Assembly: GCA_002429385.1 (NCBI GenBank) | Contig: DIZL01000073.1 | Coordinates: 32,856-96,855, forward strand | Origin: Prolixibacteraceae bacterium UBA6029 | Lineage (GTDB): Bacteria; Bacteroidota; Bacteroidia; Bacteroidales; Prolixibacteraceae | DNA: 64,000 nucleotides | Direction: 5' to 3' | Part shown: positions 53,620 through 63,883 of the stretch, piece after piece | Layout of the letters: each line of letters begins with the position of its first letter | Position numbering within the stretch: the stretch's first letter is position 1 | Translations under genes and position numbers: made by a program | Notes under the pieces: generated by a model | Seen by the model: the letters and a program-made list of their open reading frames with translations, nothing else | Database searches by the model: none | What the model was told of the DNA's origin: nothing

Positions 53620-53780
53620 ATGGGGGTCATAGCCGGGTTACTAAGGTTGAATTAAAAAAAGTAAGATTTTTTAAAACTCACCATTGACTTTGCTTTCCCC
53701 ACAATAATATCATGTGATCCCATGATACCTTAATTAAGATGCTCTAAAATAACGCCCCACGATGTCCCCTACAAAAAACG

Positions 53781-53822
53781 AAAGCTCTGCAATCATTCCG
53801 ATTACAGAGCTTTATTGTTTTT
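53781..53822 (+). terminator. Strong intrinsic terminator
   Basis: Stem AAAGCTCTGCAATC pairs with GATTACAGAGCTTT (one G-T), with a five-base loop, followed by a T-rich tail ending in seven T. There is no intact gene immediately upstream, so it is probably left from a lost gene. Confidence 0.75.
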
Positions 53823-53875
53823 AAAAGTGACCCAGTTGGGAGCCGAACAATGGTCCATGTGCTTACTGAAAAAGG

Positions 53876-53897
53876 AAAGAGGCTCCGCCTTTTTTTT
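53876..53897 (+). terminator. Short terminator-like hairpin
   Basis: AAAGAGGC-TCC-GCCTTTTT forms an eight-pair stem including one G-T and merges into a run of eight T. It lies between the stronger terminator and a minus-strand relic. Confidence 0.5.
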
Positions 53898-53915
53898 AGT
53901 CGCTAACCCAAACCA

Positions 53916-54083
53916 TTAAGACTTAAACTCCCCTAAAATCCTTTCGGCATTAGGTTTCAACTGGGATGGCCATCTTCCTGGCAGCCAAATGAATTCTTTT
54001 TTGGCTTTTGTTTCGGCAACCATCCTGTGTGATGGCTGCACTTTGGTCTGATTCAAGTATGGAAGCCATTTGTCTACACACAT
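53916..54083 (-). pseudogene. 55-codon unknown fragment
   Basis: An ATG frame encodes MCVDKWLPYLNQTKVQPSHR and then EFIWLPGRWPSQLKPNAERILGEFKS. Upstream the frame stays open as SKVPFEVVL without a start, so it looks like the tail of a longer gene that lost its 5' part. I do not recognise the family. Confidence 0.35.
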
Positions 54084-54394
54084 TAGCACAACCTCAAATG
54101 GAACTTTACTTTAGTTTTTAAACGACTTAAAATGCCCAACTACTATTGACAATTCTAAACTGATTACAGGCTTTACAAGTGTAACCGTTTCGTATGTAGT
54201 TTTCTATGGTTGACAGAATATTGAGCAGTTAGTCTAAAATTATCTACAAAGATTTATTCTTAGATGGAAGGAATCCTGTCAATGAATTTTCCCGGCATAT
54301 CCTCTCTACGTTTCGGTATTCCAATTCCTTCATTGCCACCTTTCATCAGAATAGTCATCATGCAGAAATTTTTTATAACTTAAAAATCAATATT

Positions 54395-54709
54395 ATGACA
54401 ACTTTTGAAAAACATTACATCGGAAAAGGAACACAAGTAGAAAACCTTGACATCATTAAAATCGTGTTGCCAGTAGAAGGACTTGAAAAGGCAGTGTTTG
54501 AAATGAATGGAATAAAGTACCTGAGTTTTGAGGTGGCTAAATTGCGCGGAGAAGACAAATTCGGAAGAACCCACACTTGTTATTATCAGTCCAAAGTTTC
54601 TTCAGCCATCCCAACTCATGACGAAGCTGCTGAGAAACAAAAGAAAACGGACAAAAGAAGTCAAAGAAACAGGCTGCCTAAACTGAAGATGACCTTCCTT
54701 TTTAGCTGA
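54395..54709 (+). CDS. Conserved hypothetical protein of Bacteroidota mobile elements
   Basis: This 104-residue protein starts MTTFEKHYIGKGTQVENLDI and has ISFEVA-like YLSFEVAKLRGEDKFGRTHTCYYQSK, then a basic tail. The FEKxYIGKGxxVENLDI and FEVAxLxxxDxFGRTHT pattern is one I recall from small proteins of Bacteroidota conjugative or mobilizable elements; its function is unknown. The tail beyond residue 70 is low in complexity. A terminator follows within 15 bases. Confidence 0.65.
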   Translation: MTTFEKHYIGKGTQVENLDIIKIVLPVEGLEKAVFEMNGIKYLSFEVAKLRGEDKFGRTHTCYYQSKVSSAIPTHDEAAEKQKKTDKRSQRNRLPKLKMTFLFS

Positions 54710-54720
54710 AAACAACAAGA

Positions 54721-54736
54721 AAGCCGAAAGGCTTTT
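54721..54736 (+). terminator. Intrinsic terminator
   Basis: AAGCC-GAAA-GGCTTTTTT, a tetraloop hairpin with a T run, 11 bases beyond the stop of the gene at 54395-54709. Confidence 0.75.
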
Positions 54737-54876
54737 TTGTGTGTCGTATATTTCCAATGGAATCAATACAAAGCAAATTGCACCATGAATACAGGTCAGC
54801 TTTGTACCGAAATAATTTTATATTTACACACCAGTTTTTAAGAAATATAGATTATTGATAATTAAACTTTTAAGAG

Positions 54877-55161
54877 ATGACAAAAGCAGATATCGTTAAG
54901 GAAATTAGCCAAAACACAGGAATTGAGAAAGTGATCGTGGGAAAAGCAGTTGAAGCTTTTATGGAAACAGTGAAAGATTCTTTAACCGGGGGAAGTAATG
55001 TTTATCTTCGCGGCTTTGGAAGTTTTATCGTAAAAAAAAGAGCAGAAAAAACTGCACGTAATATTTCAAAGAATACTACAGTTATTGTTCCTGCCCATGT
55101 CATTCCTTCTTTTAAACCAGCCAAAGAATTTGTTGCACAGGTTAAATTACAAGTAAAATAA
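54877..55161 (+). CDS. HU-family DNA-binding protein
   Basis: This 94-residue protein has the HU/IHF fold: MTKADIVKEISQNTGIEKVIVGKAVEAFMETV, then VYLRGFGSFIVKKRAEKTARN and a C-terminal IPSFKPAKEFVAQV. The DNA-intercalating loop and GFGSF signature are intact. It compacts and bends DNA as a dimer. It lies in a region of element relics, so it may be an accessory HU rather than the main one. Confidence 0.95.
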   Translation: MTKADIVKEISQNTGIEKVIVGKAVEAFMETVKDSLTGGSNVYLRGFGSFIVKKRAEKTARNISKNTTVIVPAHVIPSFKPAKEFVAQVKLQVK

Positions 55162-56816
55162 CAAAGATTACTACCTGAACAAAGGCCATTCGATTGCAGA
55201 ACGTCCGTTCCCACTATCCCGATAAGAATAGCTGCACTCCATGCTAATTCATTCGTTTATCAAACAATCTTCAATATTAAGCGTGTAAGCTCTGAATGAT
55301 CGGACTGAATGCCGGTCATCCAGACATACACCTTGCCAACTCAAGGACTGATAAACAAAGTACGTTTGATTCGTTTCGCTCACCCGATTTGCCAATCCCT
55401 TTATTCATTTCCCTTCATTATCATTTCAGTCATTCGTTTCAGGTTCATGCCAAATTTGTTCGGTCACTTATTAAACGAAACCCCACTCCCCCCTGCTTTT
55501 AAGCATCGCCAGTTCAATAGAAAGCCAATCCAATTGTACATCCTTCAGATCAACCATCTGATTCAATATGGAATCAATTTATTCGAATTCTGCAAAATTT
55601 TATTTTCGCTCCTTACGTACGATCAAATAAAATTCAACATTCTTCCTGATATGTTGATAAGCATTTACTTGTGCTTCGCAACAAGGACTCTATTGGTATA
55701 TCTGCCAGCATCAGGACTGAACCACCATAGATCAGGACTGATTCTGACATCCACTGTGGTGGCTATTGTGTGGCTTAATGGTGGCTGCTATTTGGCAGAA
55801 TAGGGTGTGCTAACTGGTAGAAAGGATGCTGCTATTAGGCTGCATGATGGCTATTGTGTGGCTGTGTGAGGCGTCATATATCCGCATTTTCTGCCTTTTT
55901 TTCTGCCTGAGAGCATAGGGCATGCTCGGGTATAACAACACAGAATCAAATCCGAAAATGGATTTGATTCTGTTGTTGCTTTATTTTCAGGTTTTTGGAT
56001 AAAAATTATCCGGAAAATTATTTTTCAATTGGAATTCTACAACTTTTTCCTTCATAGATTAAAGTTGGGGAAAAAGAACTTGCGCCAACCGTTTTACAAA
56101 CGGCAGAAAAATTCAGGGACCCGCTACGCGCCTAAATTTCTTAACGCTTTCTTCTCTCTGGATTTTGCAGAAAGGCATCAGAGAAAAGAACCAAAAGAGA
56201 ATGCCATTACAAAATGAGAATCGGATTAGAATAACCGATGTAATATTCCAACCAGAAGCAAATGGTGTTTGTTATATAAAATGAAAGATTAAAGAATGTA
56301 CGGAATCGCATAATAATTAATTATTAAGGAAGACCTCTGAAAATTAAAGAAATAATCCGTACGTTGAACAGATTTAACACAACTATTATGATAATCTTAA
56401 AGAAAGGTTCTACGAAATGGGATTCGCAAAGTGTTATAGAAAGCATTCATTTATCTAATGATGCATTGCCGTGTTCTAAATGAATGTTTGAAGATTACAA
56501 ATCAAAAGAACAAATTAAGAAAGGTATAAAATGCTAGTTAATAATCGGATTGAAGAAGCCGAACCTGATCCGATATTAATCCCGGCTAAATTGGGAAACA
56601 GGTAACTTTCATGGAAAGAACGCTTTTAAATTCACTTAAATATACTATTTTTGATGCCATGATAAGTGGTATTTGAATAAACGTATAACCCAAATATACC
56701 GATTCTAATTCTATCATACTGCTACTTTTCAGCCTTATCGCCTCACGAAAATCAACTTTTTCCTGTTTGTGAATCCGTATTTATAATAATGTAAATTTTA
56801 ATACCTATTGAAACTT
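55162..56816. other. 1.65-kb region without an intact gene
   Basis: It contains short protein-like stretches broken by stops (for example minus-strand MVDLKDVQLDWLSIELAMLK near 55500-55580; a plus-strand 31-codon frame at 56388-56483 starting MIILKKGSTKWDSQ, reminiscent of small antitoxins). It also has a 16-base direct repeat TGGCTATTGTGTGGCT at 55760-55775 and 55848-55863, and a terminator hairpin at 55934-55977. It looks like a decayed mobile element. Nothing here is a firm gene. Confidence 0.55.
55934..55977. terminator. Long hairpin in the decayed region
   Basis: AGAATCAAATCC pairs with GGATTTGATTCT around a GAAAAT loop; the stem extends with AACAAC/GTTGTT after a two-base bulge. It is followed by a moderately T-rich run on the plus strand. 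Confidence 0.7.
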
Positions 56817-59264
56817 ATGTATCTTGAAAAAGCATGTTTGGTGGAAACAGAAGAAATGATAGCGACCGTATTAAATGATTATTACCTGGTCTGTTTGAGC
56901 CGGCAGTTGAGCCTTTTGGGAAGAAGGGAAGTCCACAATGGACGGGCACATTTTGGAATCTTTGGAGATGGGAAGGAACTTGCCCAAGTTGCATTAGCCA
57001 AAACATTCCGAAAAGGCGACTGGCGATCGGGTTACTACCGGGACCAAACATTTATGCTGGCGCTGGATTTGCTGAAACCTGAAGAGTTCTTTGCTATGAT
57101 GTACGGTGATACAGATGCAGATTTCAACCCTTCAACCGGAGGCCGAAATTTCAACAATCATTTCAGTACAACAAATATAAATCCCGATGGTCAAATCCAA
57201 AATCTGATGGAGCAATTCAATTCAGCTTCAGATGTTTCACCAACTGCAGGACAAATGCCGAGATTGCTGGGGCTTGCCCAGGCCTCGAAAATGGTAAGGC
57301 AAAATCCAGAATTAAAAAAATACCTTCATAACAATGTCAATGGAGATGAAGTGGCTTTTGGTTCTATTGGTGATGCCAGCACCTCCGAAGGAATGTTTTT
57401 TGAAACAATTAATGCTGCAGCTGTTATACAGGTTCCATTGGCTGTGGCTGTCTATGATGACGGTTTTGGAATTAGTGTGCCAATTGAGCTGCAAACGACA
57501 AAATCAAGCATCTCAAAAGCATTAAAAGGTTTTGAAAATGATAATGGTAACAACGGAATTTCAATTTATACGTGCAAAGGATGGAATTACCCCAAGTTGG
57601 TACAAACGTTTTCAGAAGGCATTGATCACTGCCGCCAAACCCAAAATCCAGCATTGTTTCACATTCAGGAAGTAACCCAACCCCTTGGCCATTCCACTTC
57701 CGGATCGCACGAGCATTATAAATCAAAAGATCGGCTTGCATGGGAAAACGAGTTTGATTGTCTGATCCAGTTTAGAAAATGGTTGCTCGAAACCGGGAAA
57801 GCTAATCAGGATACGCTTTATGAAATTGAAAATAGAGCTGCCAAAACCGCTCAAAATGCACGCGATAAGGCCTGGGAACATTATGTGAATAATTTTTCGG
57901 TGGAAACAAAATCCCTGACCCAAATTGTTAATCAAATTAATCTGAAATCATTGGGAAAATTAAATTATACAGATGAACTTGAAACCCTTACAGTCAAGAT
58001 ATTCCAAACCAGGCGTGCTTTTTACAGTTTTGCTAAACGGATACTGTTTGTAATGCATGAGGTAAATGGACTAACTGATGAACGGAATAAGCTTATTGAA
58101 TGGTCCGGAAGATTCGGGGAACAAAACAGGAAGTTTTATAACACGAACCTTTACAGGGAAGGTAAAGATTCGGCACTTCAGGTAAAAGGTATTTCTGTCA
58201 AGTATCAAGACCACCCACTCCAGGTAAATGGTTCACAGATTCTTAATCAGAACTTTGATGCACTGTTCGAAAAATACCCGAACTTAATCACTTTTGGAGA
58301 GGACACTGGAAAGCTGGGCGATGTAAACCAGGGGATGAAAGACATGCAGGCTAAATACGGTACACATCGGGTTTTCGATACCGGAATACGAGAAACGACC
58401 ATTATCGGACAGGGAATTGGTTTGGCACTGAGAGGGTTCCGACCGATTGCAGAGATTCAATACCTTGATTATTTAATCTACGCGCAATCAACCCTAAGTG
58501 ATGATTTGGCCAGTATGCAATACCGCTCTTTAGGCAAACAGGCGGCTCCACTTATTATACGAACCAGGGGGCATCAATTACAGGGAATCTGGCATGCCGG
58601 TTCGCCCATACAACTCATTCTTGGTTCCTTGCGGGGAATTTATCTTTGCGTTCCACGAAACATGACCCAAGCTGCCGGATTCTATAACACCTTGCTCGAA
58701 GCAAATGATCCTGCCTTGATAATTGAACCATTGAAAGGATATAATCTGAAAGAACCACTGCCATCAAACATTGGAGAGTTTAAAGTACCGCTGGGTGTTC
58801 CCGAAATCATGCACGAAGGAACTGACGTAACAGTAGTGACTTATGGGTGGAATGTGCATCATGTGTTAAAAGCAGCTCATCTCCTGAAGGAAATCAAAAA
58901 TATTTCAGTTGAAGTTATTGATGTCCAAACTCTATTGCCTTTCGATGTGAATCATCTGATTCTTGAATCAGTAAAAAAGACCAATAAAGTGATCTTTATA
59001 GACGAGGATGTTCCGGGAGGTGGTACTGCATACATGATGCAAAAAGTATTGCAGGAGCAACAGACTTTCAATTATCTGGATGCCGCCCCACGGACTTTGT
59101 CTGCCATGGAACATCGTCCGGCCTACGGAATCGACGGGGAATATTTCACAAAACCAAACGTAGAATTGGTTTTCGAGAACATATATCAAATGATGCATGA
59201 GGTGAATGTTAAAGGCTATCCTTTGCTAGTATCTACCGCAACTGAAGGCTGCACTACCGATTAA
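56817..59264 (+). CDS. Fused E1 (alpha+beta) 2-oxoacid dehydrogenase, TPP-dependent
   Basis: This protein (815 residues from the ATG at 56817; a TTG nine bases earlier is possible) joins the two E1 subunits. The alpha part (about 1-400) has the TPP motif GSIGDASTSEGMFFETINAAAV and VYDDGFGISVPI. The beta part (about 465-800) has FGEDTGKLGDVNQGMKDMQA, IRETTIIGQGIGLALRGFRPIAEIQY and a transketolase C-terminal domain (VTVVTYGWNVHHVLKAAHLL). Substrates are probably branched-chain 2-oxoacids or pyruvate. E2 and E3 are not adjacent. This fusion is typical of Bacteroidota. Confidence 0.93.
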   Translation: MYLEKACLVETEEMIATVLNDYYLVCLSRQLSLLGRREVHNGRAHFGIFGDGKELAQVALAKTFRKGDWRSGYYRDQTFMLALDLLKPEEFFAMMYGDTDADFNPSTGGRNFNNHFSTTNINPDGQIQNLMEQFNSASDVSPTAGQMPRLLGLAQASKMVRQNPELKKYLHNNVNGDEVAFGSIGDASTSEGMFFETINAAAVIQVPLAVAVYDDGFGISVPIELQTTKSSISKALKGFENDNGNNGISIYTCKGWNYPKLVQTFSEGIDHCRQTQNPALFHIQEVTQPLGHSTSGSHEHYKSKDRLAWENEFDCLIQFRKWLLETGKANQDTLYEIENRAAKTAQNARDKAWEHYVNNFSVETKSLTQIVNQINLKSLGKLNYTDELETLTVKIFQTRRAFYSFAKRILFVMHEVNGLTDERNKLIEWSGRFGEQNRKFYNTNLYREGKDSALQVKGISVKYQDHPLQVNGSQILNQNFDALFEKYPNLITFGEDTGKLGDVNQGMKDMQAKYGTHRVFDTGIRETTIIGQGIGLALRGFRPIAEIQYLDYLIYAQSTLSDDLASMQYRSLGKQAAPLIIRTRGHQLQGIWHAGSPIQLILGSLRGIYLCVPRNMTQAAGFYNTLLEANDPALIIEPLKGYNLKEPLPSNIGEFKVPLGVPEIMHEGTDVTVVTYGWNVHHVLKAAHLLKEIKNISVEVIDVQTLLPFDVNHLILESVKKTNKVIFIDEDVPGGGTAYMMQKVLQEQQTFNYLDAAPRTLSAMEHRPAYGIDGEYFTKPNVELVFENIYQMMHEVNVKGYPLLVSTATEGCTTD

Positions 59265-59457
59265 GAAAATCCTCATCGTCTTCAATCTCAGAAAGAAGGC
59301 ATGGTGAAGAAAAGTATAAACGGGTTGGCTCCTGAAATGGTTCTATAATTATCCTTTTTACTTCAGGCTCATTGGGCGAATCAGATGTTTTAGAATCATG
59401 ATTTGTTCGGCTAGATACTTTGTCTATCTTCGAATTATTATTCATTTTATTTTTCAT
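59254..59457 (-). CDS. Small hypothetical protein
   Basis: This 67-residue frame overlaps the 3' end of the convergent E1 gene by 11 bases. It is polar and probably disordered at the start (MKNKMNNNSKIDKVSSRTNHDSKTS), with an acidic end (LSEIEDDEDFLNR). No family was recognised. It lies 40 bases downstream of cydB on the same strand. It could be a real small gene or chance. Confidence 0.4.
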   Translation of the reverse strand: MKNKMNNNSKIDKVSSRTNHDSKTSDSPNEPEVKRIIIEPFQEPTRLYFSSPCLLSEIEDDEDFLNR

Positions 59458-59497
59458 GATCTAAATTTTAATGTAGTTTTTTTTTCAAAGACTTCTC

Positions 59498-60520
59498 TTA
59501 CAAGCTCTGGCTAATGTCGTCGTTCCTATTGACCTCGAATTTAAACACTTTAAAAAGATAGGCAAATGCTGGAAGTATAAGTAAAATGCCGACTATTAAT
59601 GCATATACCAATAAATCAATTGTTCTGTCAGGCGCCTTGCTATTCCAAACAGTCAAATGGGAGCCATCTGTTATGAATATCATTACCGGAAATTGAACAG
59701 CAAACCAACCGGTAATAATACATGCTGTTTGTATTCCGGCCAATAACCTGGTCTGTATACAATTCCGTCGTTTTATATTCTTCCATAAAAATGGAATGAT
59801 TAAGGTCGCAACGACAATACTTGCTATACCTATCCAGGAATGAATAAACCGGCTAAATAAATGTAATCCATACATTTCGGCAATTACAAACACACCCAGT
59901 CCAGACAGTATCAACAATATAAAAAATGTCCGTGATATTTTTGCAAATATCAGGTAGGATTCTTCTTCATGTGCTTCTCCAATAAGATAAATAGCGGCCA
60001 GCCACCCACACAAAAGTGTTAGAAAAATACCCGTTGTAAAAGTGAAAAAGTTAAACCAGGGAGAAACAAATATATCGTAAAAAGTACCATCAAAGTTGGC
60101 TGGTAGTTTTCCCAGAATAATTGCTCCAAGGTTAACGCCAAGAAAAAAGGGAGTTATCAGACTTGATATTCTGAAAGATTGGGTATAATACTTATGAGAA
60201 TTGTCTTTTATGGTATCGTAATACCGAAAAGTAAAGGCCGCGCCCCTGAAGACAATACCTAAGAGAACAATAAAAAGGGGGATATGTAAATAAGTAGTAA
60301 TCGTTGTGAAAATCAAAGGAAATCCATTAAAGAGGATCACTATAGCTAATATAAGCCAGATATGGTTTGCTTCCCACACTGGAGCAACTGCTTTTGAAAT
60401 TATATCAATGCCTTTCTTTCCGGAAAATAATTCAATAATTCCGGCACCAAAATCAGCACCGCCAAGCAATACATATAGTAAGACTGCGATTCCTAAAACA
60501 AATATGAGAATTTCAATCAT
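59498..60520 (-). CDS. cydB: Cytochrome bd ubiquinol oxidase subunit II
   Basis: This 340-residue membrane protein has eight to nine helices. It begins with LYVLLGGADFGAGIIELFSG, the CydB signature, and has the early VWEANHIWLILAIVILFNGFP. CydB stabilises the three hemes bound by CydA. It overlaps cydA by eight bases (start within the cydA end), so the subunits are translated together. Length is close to the family norm. Confidence 0.95.
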   Translation of the reverse strand: MIEILIFVLGIAVLLYVLLGGADFGAGIIELFSGKKGIDIISKAVAPVWEANHIWLILAIVILFNGFPLIFTTITTYLHIPLFIVLLGIVFRGAAFTFRYYDTIKDNSHKYYTQSFRISSLITPFFLGVNLGAIILGKLPANFDGTFYDIFVSPWFNFFTFTTGIFLTLLCGWLAAIYLIGEAHEEESYLIFAKISRTFFILLILSGLGVFVIAEMYGLHLFSRFIHSWIGIASIVVATLIIPFLWKNIKRRNCIQTRLLAGIQTACIITGWFAVQFPVMIFITDGSHLTVWNSKAPDRTIDLLVYALIVGILLILPAFAYLFKVFKFEVNRNDDISQSL

Positions 60521-61835
60521 GTGTGTTGAAGTTTTGATGATCCATGTGAATAGCCAATATCTGACGCCGCATCAGCCAAAAAACCAAAAAAGTAAGCAAG
60601 ATGTATATCAAAGTGATAGTATAAAGTGAAAACTGAATACCTGGCATAGGCGTAACAGTATCTCTGGTTTTCATGATGCCATAAATGATCCATGGCTGCC
60701 GCCCCACTTCTGTTACAATCCAACCGGCTTCTACAGCAATGAACCCAGCGGGTGTAAGCAATACCAGCGTTTTTAACCACCATCGTTTATCAAGATTTTC
60801 TTTCCATCTGAATTTAAAAATCAGGAATAAAATTCCTGCTCCCATCATTAACATACCCATAAACACCATGATTTGAAATGCAAAATGAACAATCGCAACC
60901 GGCGGCCAATTCTCTTTGCTTGTCTTGTCCAATCCTTCCACTTCAGCATTAAAATCCCCATGAGCCAGAAAGCTTAATAATTTGGGAATATGCAAAGCGT
61001 ATTCGATCTTTTCTTCTTTAACATTTGGTATTCCACCAATTACAAGTGATGCAGACTGTGCGGTTTTGAACAGTGATTCCATTGCGGCTAATTTTATTGG
61101 TTGAAGTTCGGCTACCTTTTTTGCCGAAAAGTCGCCACTAAAGGGTTGCAGGATTGCTGCCACGGTTCCAATGCCAAGTGCAATGCGTAAAGCCTGCCGA
61201 TGGAAATCGTTTCCTTTGTGACGAAGCAACATGTATGCATGTATGCCGGCCACAGCGAAACTTGTTGATGCAAAAGCCGCAATTGTCATGTGCAACGCCT
61301 GATGAAACCAGGATTTATTGAACATGGCCCTCACCGGATCGATGTTGATGGCCTGCCCATTAACCCAGTCAAAACCTGCAGGACTATTCATCCATGAATT
61401 AGCAGCGACGACAAATATTCCGGATAGTACTCCTGCTATTCCAACCACAAGCCCGGAGGCTAGGTGAATGCGCTTGTTCACCCGATTCCTTCCATACAAA
61501 AAGATGCCAAGGGCAATAGCTTCCAGAAAAAAGGCTGTTCCTTCCCACGAGAAAGGCATCCCAATAATTGCACCTGCATGTTCCATGAATTTTGGCCATA
61601 ACATTCCTAATTCAAACGACAATACGGTTCCTGATACAGCACCAATGGCGAAAAAAATTGCCACTCCTCTCGCCCAGGCCTTTGCCAAATTCAGATATAC
61701 TTTCTGTCCTGTTTTTATCCATTTCAATTCGGCTACAAACATTAACCAGGGCATGGTCATCCCAATGCAGGCAAAAACAATGTGAAATACAAATGAAACG
61801 GTCATTTGCAATCGTGCAGCAAGAAAATCATCCAT
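60513..61835 (-). CDS. cydA: Cytochrome bd ubiquinol oxidase subunit I
   Basis: This 440-residue protein has about nine helices, the N-terminal heme-ligand region ARLQMTVSFVFHIVFACIGM and the conserved GRQPWIIYGIMKTRDTVTP. The quinol-binding loop is short, so it belongs to the CIO-like short Q-loop type rather than the long E. coli type. It reduces O2 with high affinity using quinol, which suits low-oxygen life. With the FNR-type locus at the other end of the window it fits an organism that meets both oxygen and anoxic acceptors. No FNR-type box was seen upstream. Confidence 0.95.
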   Translation of the reverse strand: MDDFLAARLQMTVSFVFHIVFACIGMTMPWLMFVAELKWIKTGQKVYLNLAKAWARGVAIFFAIGAVSGTVLSFELGMLWPKFMEHAGAIIGMPFSWEGTAFFLEAIALGIFLYGRNRVNKRIHLASGLVVGIAGVLSGIFVVAANSWMNSPAGFDWVNGQAINIDPVRAMFNKSWFHQALHMTIAAFASTSFAVAGIHAYMLLRHKGNDFHRQALRIALGIGTVAAILQPFSGDFSAKKVAELQPIKLAAMESLFKTAQSASLVIGGIPNVKEEKIEYALHIPKLLSFLAHGDFNAEVEGLDKTSKENWPPVAIVHFAFQIMVFMGMLMMGAGILFLIFKFRWKENLDKRWWLKTLVLLTPAGFIAVEAGWIVTEVGRQPWIIYGIMKTRDTVTPMPGIQFSLYTITLIYILLTFLVFWLMRRQILAIHMDHQNFNTHD

Positions 61836-61990
61836 AGCTTATTGAGTTTTTATTTTATATCCTATTCTATTAATCCTTGTCCGGACACTGTGTATTTCTT
61901 ATTGTAGCTGCAAGTAGTTGGCGATTTCGAAACACAAAGCTTCATTTGACCACTGAACCGCCAATTTCTTGTAAGTGCTATTAGGAGATG

Positions 61991-63883
61991 TTATTTGTCT
62001 TTTCGTTTCATATCAGATACCAGTTTCTGTCCACGTAATAATATTTTTATCCCATTCCTTTTTAATGAAATATGGGGTTGTTTCTTCTCGTGTTCGTCAA
62101 TGCCATACTTGTAAGTAGCAATAATATCGCGATAAGAAAGAATGCCAATAATTTTGGTATTCTCTTTCGAAACAACGGGGAGGACATCAATGTTTTCTTT
62201 CGCCATGATTTCAACAGCAGTCAGTAGCGTATCATTCAGTCCAATATAAATGCCATTACGCTTAATAAGTGTTCCAATTAAATTTTCCTGCGAATGATGG
62301 TTGCTAAATAAGTATGAAGAACTCAATATTCCTTTATACACTCTCTCATTGCTTGAAATGATAAAATAATTTGATTTGAAGTTCTGTTCCCTGATTAACC
62401 ATTCCCGGACTTCTCTAATGCTATTCTCTTCACTGATTACTATTCCATTGTCGGTAAGAACCTGCTCAACAGTTAATTTCTCCAGTACATCTGGTTCATA
62501 AGAATGAGGTGTTTTAACTCCTCTTCGTGCAATTTTCTCTGTCATAATGGTATTCTCCATAAAAAAATAGGAGATGAAATAAGCAGTTGTGCAGGTTGCC
62601 AATAAAGGCAATAAGGCATTGGATTGACCAGTTGTTTCCAAAGCAAATATAATGGAAGTCAGGAATGCCCGCGAAGCACCTGCAAACATTGCAGACATAC
62701 CCACTAATGCGGCTAATGGAAGTGTAATACCTGAGGCAGGAGACCAATAAATAATCAGGCTTCCAAGCAGCGCCCCTGTTGCTCCACCAATAATGAGCAA
62801 TGGTGCAAGCGTGCCGCCTGATGTGCCGCTACCTAATGAAATAGACCAGGAGATAAATTTCAAGATACTCAAAGACAATAAAATATGGATTGACATTGTT
62901 CCTGAAAGTATATCTATAATGTTGTAATATCCCACTCCCAGTGTTCGGGGAGCAAAGTAGCCAATAATTCCAACTGCCAAACCGCCTATAGCTGGCCACC
63001 AAGCCCAATGGATGGGTAATTTTTCAAATCCGTCTTCAATCAAATAAACAATTTTGGTAACTAAAATCGATACAAAACCAATTACTATACCCATTATACC
63101 ATAAAAGCCAAGTGCCGAATTGGATGCTGATTCGATGGCGATCTTTAATGGAAATACCACCCCTGCCTTAAACAATAAGTGATGTCCTGCCGCTCCGGTG
63201 ATGCAAGCCATTGCCACTGGGATAACTGACCGTGGAGAGAATTCAAACAGTAATAATTCTATTGCCAGGAAAATTCCGGCAATCGGACTTCCGAAAATAG
63301 CAGCCATACCTGCCGTAGCTCCTGCCGCAAGTAATATCTTACGCTCATTGTCTGATATTTTAAGAAGCTGTCCTAAAGTAGAGCCCAATGCACCGCCCGT
63401 TGCAATAATTGGCCCTTCGGCTCCAAAAGGTCCGCCTGTACCAATCGATATGGCAGCAGAAAGCGGTTTCAGAAAAATAATAGAAGGCTTAATTTTACTC
63501 TGATTGGTTAATATTTGTTCCATTGCTTCTGGTATGCCGTGTCCGCGAATAGCCTTTGAACCATAGAAAGCCATTAATCCTACAATTAGTCCTCCGATTG
63601 CCGGAATGACAATCACAAATAATCCATAAGTATTGTTAGCAGGGCTTGATGGCTCTATGGAGAAATTTCCATAAAAAGAAATATTTGTAAACAGGTCGAT
63701 AAAATAAACCAACAACTTAGCAATGAAACTGATACAGACGGCAATTAAAACGGCTAAAGCTGAGATCGTAAATATTCGCTTTTTATCATAGGGCTTTTTT
63801 GCCTGAAAATGCTCTTGCTCCAATACAGGATTCAATGAAATTGAGATGGGGATGCCATTGTTCAATATATGATTGTTTATCAT
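61991..63883 (-). CDS. CLC-type chloride channel/transporter with CBS domains
   Basis: This 630-residue protein has a CLC membrane domain (about 30-450) with the selectivity segments GHGIPEA, GGPFGAEGPI (gating-type Glu present) and GSGTSGGTLAPLLIIGGATGA. Two CBS domains follow in the cytosol (about 465-520 LTVEQVLTDNGIVISEENS; 545-605 LTAVEIMAKENIDVLPVVSKENTKIIGILSYRDII). The CLC family moves chloride or fluoride, often in exchange for protons; CBS pairs bind adenine nucleotides and regulate. It is a single gene upstream of cydA with 155 bases between. Confidence 0.93.
   Translation of the reverse strand: MINNHILNNGIPISISLNPVLEQEHFQAKKPYDKKRIFTISALAVLIAVCISFIAKLLVYFIDLFTNISFYGNFSIEPSSPANNTYGLFVIVIPAIGGLIVGLMAFYGSKAIRGHGIPEAMEQILTNQSKIKPSIIFLKPLSAAISIGTGGPFGAEGPIIATGGALGSTLGQLLKISDNERKILLAAGATAGMAAIFGSPIAGIFLAIELLLFEFSPRSVIPVAMACITGAAGHHLLFKAGVVFPLKIAIESASNSALGFYGIMGIVIGFVSILVTKIVYLIEDGFEKLPIHWAWWPAIGGLAVGIIGYFAPRTLGVGYYNIIDILSGTMSIHILLSLSILKFISWSISLGSGTSGGTLAPLLIIGGATGALLGSLIIYWSPASGITLPLAALVGMSAMFAGASRAFLTSIIFALETTGQSNALLPLLATCTTAYFISYFFMENTIMTEKIARRGVKTPHSYEPDVLEKLTVEQVLTDNGIVISEENSIREVREWLIREQNFKSNYFIISSNERVYKGILSSSYLFSNHHSQENLIGTLIKRNGIYIGLNDTLLTAVEIMAKENIDVLPVVSKENTKIIGILSYRDIIATYKYGIDEHEKKQPHISLKRNGIKILLRGQKLVSDMKRKDK

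Noticed and set aside
53829..53847. Possible tRNA gene end
   Set aside because: The T-loop is imperfect (TTCGGCT rather than TTCGANT), and no D-arm, anticodon arm or acceptor partner lies nearby, so it is not called as a tRNA. It is kept only as a possible attachment-site relic.
55309..55803. 164-codon open frame on the plus strand
   Set aside because: Composition is unlike neighbouring genes, with no recognisable motif. The minus strand of the same stretch has protein-like pieces broken by stops, so this frame is probably a shadow of decayed sequence.
61836..61990. FNR-type box upstream of cydA
   Set aside because: I looked for TTGAT-N4-ATCAA there because cyd genes are often oxygen-controlled, and found no match.
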